DNA of 64,000 bases from Amblyornis subalaris (taxonomy: Eukaryota > Chordata > Aves > Passeriformes > Ptilonorhynchidae). Positions 61,706 through 64,000 of the stretch are shown here, one piece after another. The stretch covers positions 9,127,909-9,191,908 of the forward strand of contig JACAXG010000021.1 in assembly GCA_018881555.1 (NCBI GenBank), written 5' to 3'. The translations under genes and the position numbers were made by a program. The notes under the pieces were generated by a model. The model saw only the letters and a program-made list of their open reading frames with translations. It searched no databases and was not told the origin of the DNA. Within the stretch, counting starts at the first letter, position 1; every line of letters begins with the position of its first letter.

Positions 61706-62211
61706 TACTTCAGCTGGAGAGCCATTTCTGATTATGATGATGACGACAATGACAACCTAGNAAAGATGCTATAGAGTGGTCTCACAGTGCCATTAGCCAG
61801 CTCCTTCAGTGCCTTTGCATTCATCCTGTTGCTTTCAATGGGCTTAAGTTCTCACTAACTCANTCTTCCTCTGCTGTAAGCCATGCTTTATTCCTACACA
61901 CTGCTAGAAGGCTCGAGGACCTGGCAGAACTTATCAGTGAAAACAGGCAAAAAAGGTGTTGTGTACATCAACCTCAAAGTACAAAGAACACCCTTTGTTA
62001 CCATATTGCCTGCATTGTTGAACAGTAAACCCATATTTTCTTTAACCTTTCTTTTGCTTCCAGTGTACTTAAAGAAGCCCTCTTCACATTTCTTACCAAT
62101 TTCAACGCTAGCTGAGCTTTGGCTTTTCCAATTGTCACTCCATACTTGGTCTAGTGCTTGCTGCCGGCCAGCCCATCCTCACTTCCACTTCTGTGTTCCT
62201 TTTNGTTTGTG
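61706..62211. other. Intergenic gap between CR1 and exon-like frame
   Basis: Includes a short imperfect GAT/GAC stretch (about 61731-61756); nothing else seen. Confidence 0.5.
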
Positions 62212-62416
62212 TTTGAGATCAGTCAAGAGTTCCTTGATCGTCTGTGCTGGCCTTCTGTTCTGCCTGCTGTAATTTCTGCATGTCAGAAAGGACTGGTTTT
62301 TTACTTTGAGAAAGCTGTCTTTGAAGATAAGGCAGCATACTTGGGGGCCGGGGCAGTCCTTCATGAAATTCTGTTGAGACATTCCTTGAATAAACCAAAA
62401 TATGTTGACCTAAAGG
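62212..62416 (+). CDS. Possible exon of an unidentified gene
   Basis: Open stretch flanked by a T-rich tract ending TTTGAG at 62217 and an AAG|GTACAG donor at 62416. The frame reads SQEFLDRLCWPSVLPAVISA and continues to LRHSLNKPKYVDLK, which looks protein-like (amphipathic, low codon bias noise) but I do not recognise it. It is not GPN1, the expected human neighbour, which should be on the opposite strand. No second exon was found before the window end. It may be an exon, a retrocopy fragment or a chance frame. Confidence 0.35.
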
Positions 62417-63904
62417 TACAGGACTCTGTCTTGTGCATGTTTCTCAGGATTTTAAATGCCACAATTCTGTATCTTCTGCAGCCAAGGAGACAAGTTCTCC
62501 ACCAATTCTTCCTTGTTAGAAACCAGACCAGCAGAGCTTAATCCCTCGTTGATTACTTGACCATTTGGTCAGGGAAGTTGATGTTGTTTTCAGGAGAGAA
62601 TGAAACAGCTTTTACTATTGGTGTGAGCCCATACTGGCAATGCAAACTTTTCCTTTGCTGTCATTGGATTGAGTGCAGCAACTTCAGGCTGGCTGAGCTT
62701 TCATATTCAAGGTTGTTATCTTGACAACTTAGTCTGAAACAGAATCTATTTTGCTGCTTGCTTTTATGGCTCAGCTGACTGATGGCATTTTTTTTGTTCT
62801 GCACAATCCTCAGTTGATCAACTCGGTCTTTAACTTGATTCAGTGTGTCTCTCTCTCAAAAGAGGTAGAATGAACATGAATCAAGAATGAACAGTCACTT
62901 AAACTGCCTTTATACCTGTAACCCCTTGGGATGTTTGAGGGAAATTTACCAAACCTCCCATTTATCTTAACAATTGCAGGTTTATCTTTTGAAAGAATGA
63001 GCTTCAGGCATAGAATTTTTGTTTCTGTATAACATGCCTGGCCTTAATTCTTTTTTCCTAACTGTATTTCTCTTCCGCTTTATGGAAGTGGAATCCAAAC
63101 ATAAAATTCCTCAATGCCTAATAAGAATGTGTGACCACAGGCTTTTATGGACAATGGAGTTAAAATTGTCCGTCATAGTTTTAAAGGTCTCTCCTGGGGG
63201 GTAAATTCTCACTATTTTAAGCCTAGTCAGTAGAAGAGCATACCAGGGAATCTTTATTTTGATTCCCCCTGAGTCACCATTAGCCAAGCTGCAATGTCCC
63301 TGTTTTCTCAGCTGTAAAGAAAGAATAGGAATATTTGCCATTTAGAAGTGTGTTTGAGATTTAGTTACTATGCAAAAAAAAGGCACANTAATCATTCAGA
63401 GAGTTTTATGAGAGTTGTGAGCTTTTATTCCATTTTGGTTGGACTGTTGCTGGTGGAGAATGCTTAGATGGTCACTGAAATGTTGCAGTTCTAAATGGCA
63501 CATGTTTTAAGCAAAACTGCTGATCACAAAGAAGTACAGCACAACTCTGCTGTTCAACTGCCCAGGTACAAGGAAGGCATTTGGGGTGGTATCTTCTCAC
63601 TCAGCTTTAGATGTCTGCATCTAAACTTGTTCCTTTGGGCCCCACTTGCAGCTGAAGAGAAATAGTCATTCTTGGGTCACTCTCCTTTTGGCCTTGAAGT
63701 AGAAGTATAAAGCAGGTCGAATGACTGGTACTTGCAGAAATGTCTGTTTCTCCTTTGTGTGCCCATAAAGTGAGTTCAACTTGACTATCTCAGCTGAACA
63801 CATCCACACCGTTGGTATCTGAGTTCAGTGTTGTGACTTACGCCCTTCCTGGGTGGGAATCAGAGGAGACTTCCTCCTTCTGGGCCAGTGGAGGAAGTCC
63901 ACTG
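62417..63904. other. Intergenic or intronic tail of the window
   Basis: No further exon for the frame at 62.2 kb, no GPN1 exon; one MIR-like fragment. Confidence 0.5.
63285..63345 (-). mobile_element. Ancient MIR-like SINE fragment
   Basis: CCCTGTTTTCTCAGCTGTAA then AGAAAGAATAGGAATATT resembles the MIR segment CTCAGTTTCC-CATCTGTAAA, with substitutions. Confidence 0.4.
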
Positions 63905-64000
63905 CTTTCCTTTTCCTTTTCCTTTTCCTTTTCCTTTTCCTTTTCCTTTTCCTTTTCCTTTTCCTTTTCCTTTTCCTTTTCCTTTTCCTTTTCCTTTTCC
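63905..64000. repeat. (TTTTCC)n hexamer array, open at the window end
   Basis: About 16 near-perfect copies of a 6-bp pyrimidine unit running into the window boundary; true length unknown. Confidence 0.97.

Noticed and set aside
60807..64000. GPN1 tail exon on the minus strand
   Set aside because: No match to its C-terminal sequence on the minus strand.
1..64000. tRNA, rRNA or CRISPR arrays
   Set aside because: No box A/B pattern, rRNA-like segment or regularly spaced direct repeats were seen.

Overview
The window looks like avian nuclear DNA. It carries two compact vertebrate genes with canonical GT-AG introns, several CR1 LINE fragments, an LTR fragment of a kind familiar from birds, one strong CpG island and otherwise few repeats. 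About 65 isolated N bases are scattered through it; in clear coding sequence they do not break the frame, so they look like masked heterozygous sites rather than gaps. All identifications come from reading translations and recalling protein families; no alignment was run.

Layout. Positions 1 to about 27.6 kb are gene-free as far as I can tell: no exon I recognise, a few CR1 pieces, a microsatellite or two and a pentamer array. Positions about 27.7-30.1 kb (+ strand) hold the most unusual item, a heavily decayed but colinear copy of a protein-primed family-B DNA polymerase of the Maverick/Polinton/adintovirus type. A Cys/His-rich block is followed by three exonuclease-like motifs and then polymerase-domain blocks, with repeated frameshifts and stops. 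Positions 31.3-47.5 kb (- strand) hold SLC4A1AP (kanadaptin), complete in 14 coding exons (683 residues predicted). Positions 48.2-60.8 kb (+ strand) hold SUPT7L (STAF65-gamma, SAGA complex), complete in 4 coding exons (412 residues predicted). The two genes are head to head, 758 bp between start codons, across a CpG-island promoter; the same pair is divergent in human. Downstream of SUPT7L lie a 0.6-kb CR1, an unidentified exon-like open stretch near 62.2 kb, and a TTTTCC hexamer array that runs off the window end.

How the genes relate. SLC4A1AP encodes a nuclear FHA and dsRBD-like protein and SUPT7L a histone-fold subunit of a chromatin co-activator. They share a promoter region, not a known pathway. 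The polymerase fossil is on the opposite strand to SLC4A1AP, about 1.2 kb beyond its stop codon, and has no evident connection with host gene function. MRPL33, RBKS and GPN1, the human neighbours of this pair, were looked for and not found; in human the gap to MRPL33 is large, so its absence from the left flank is not surprising.
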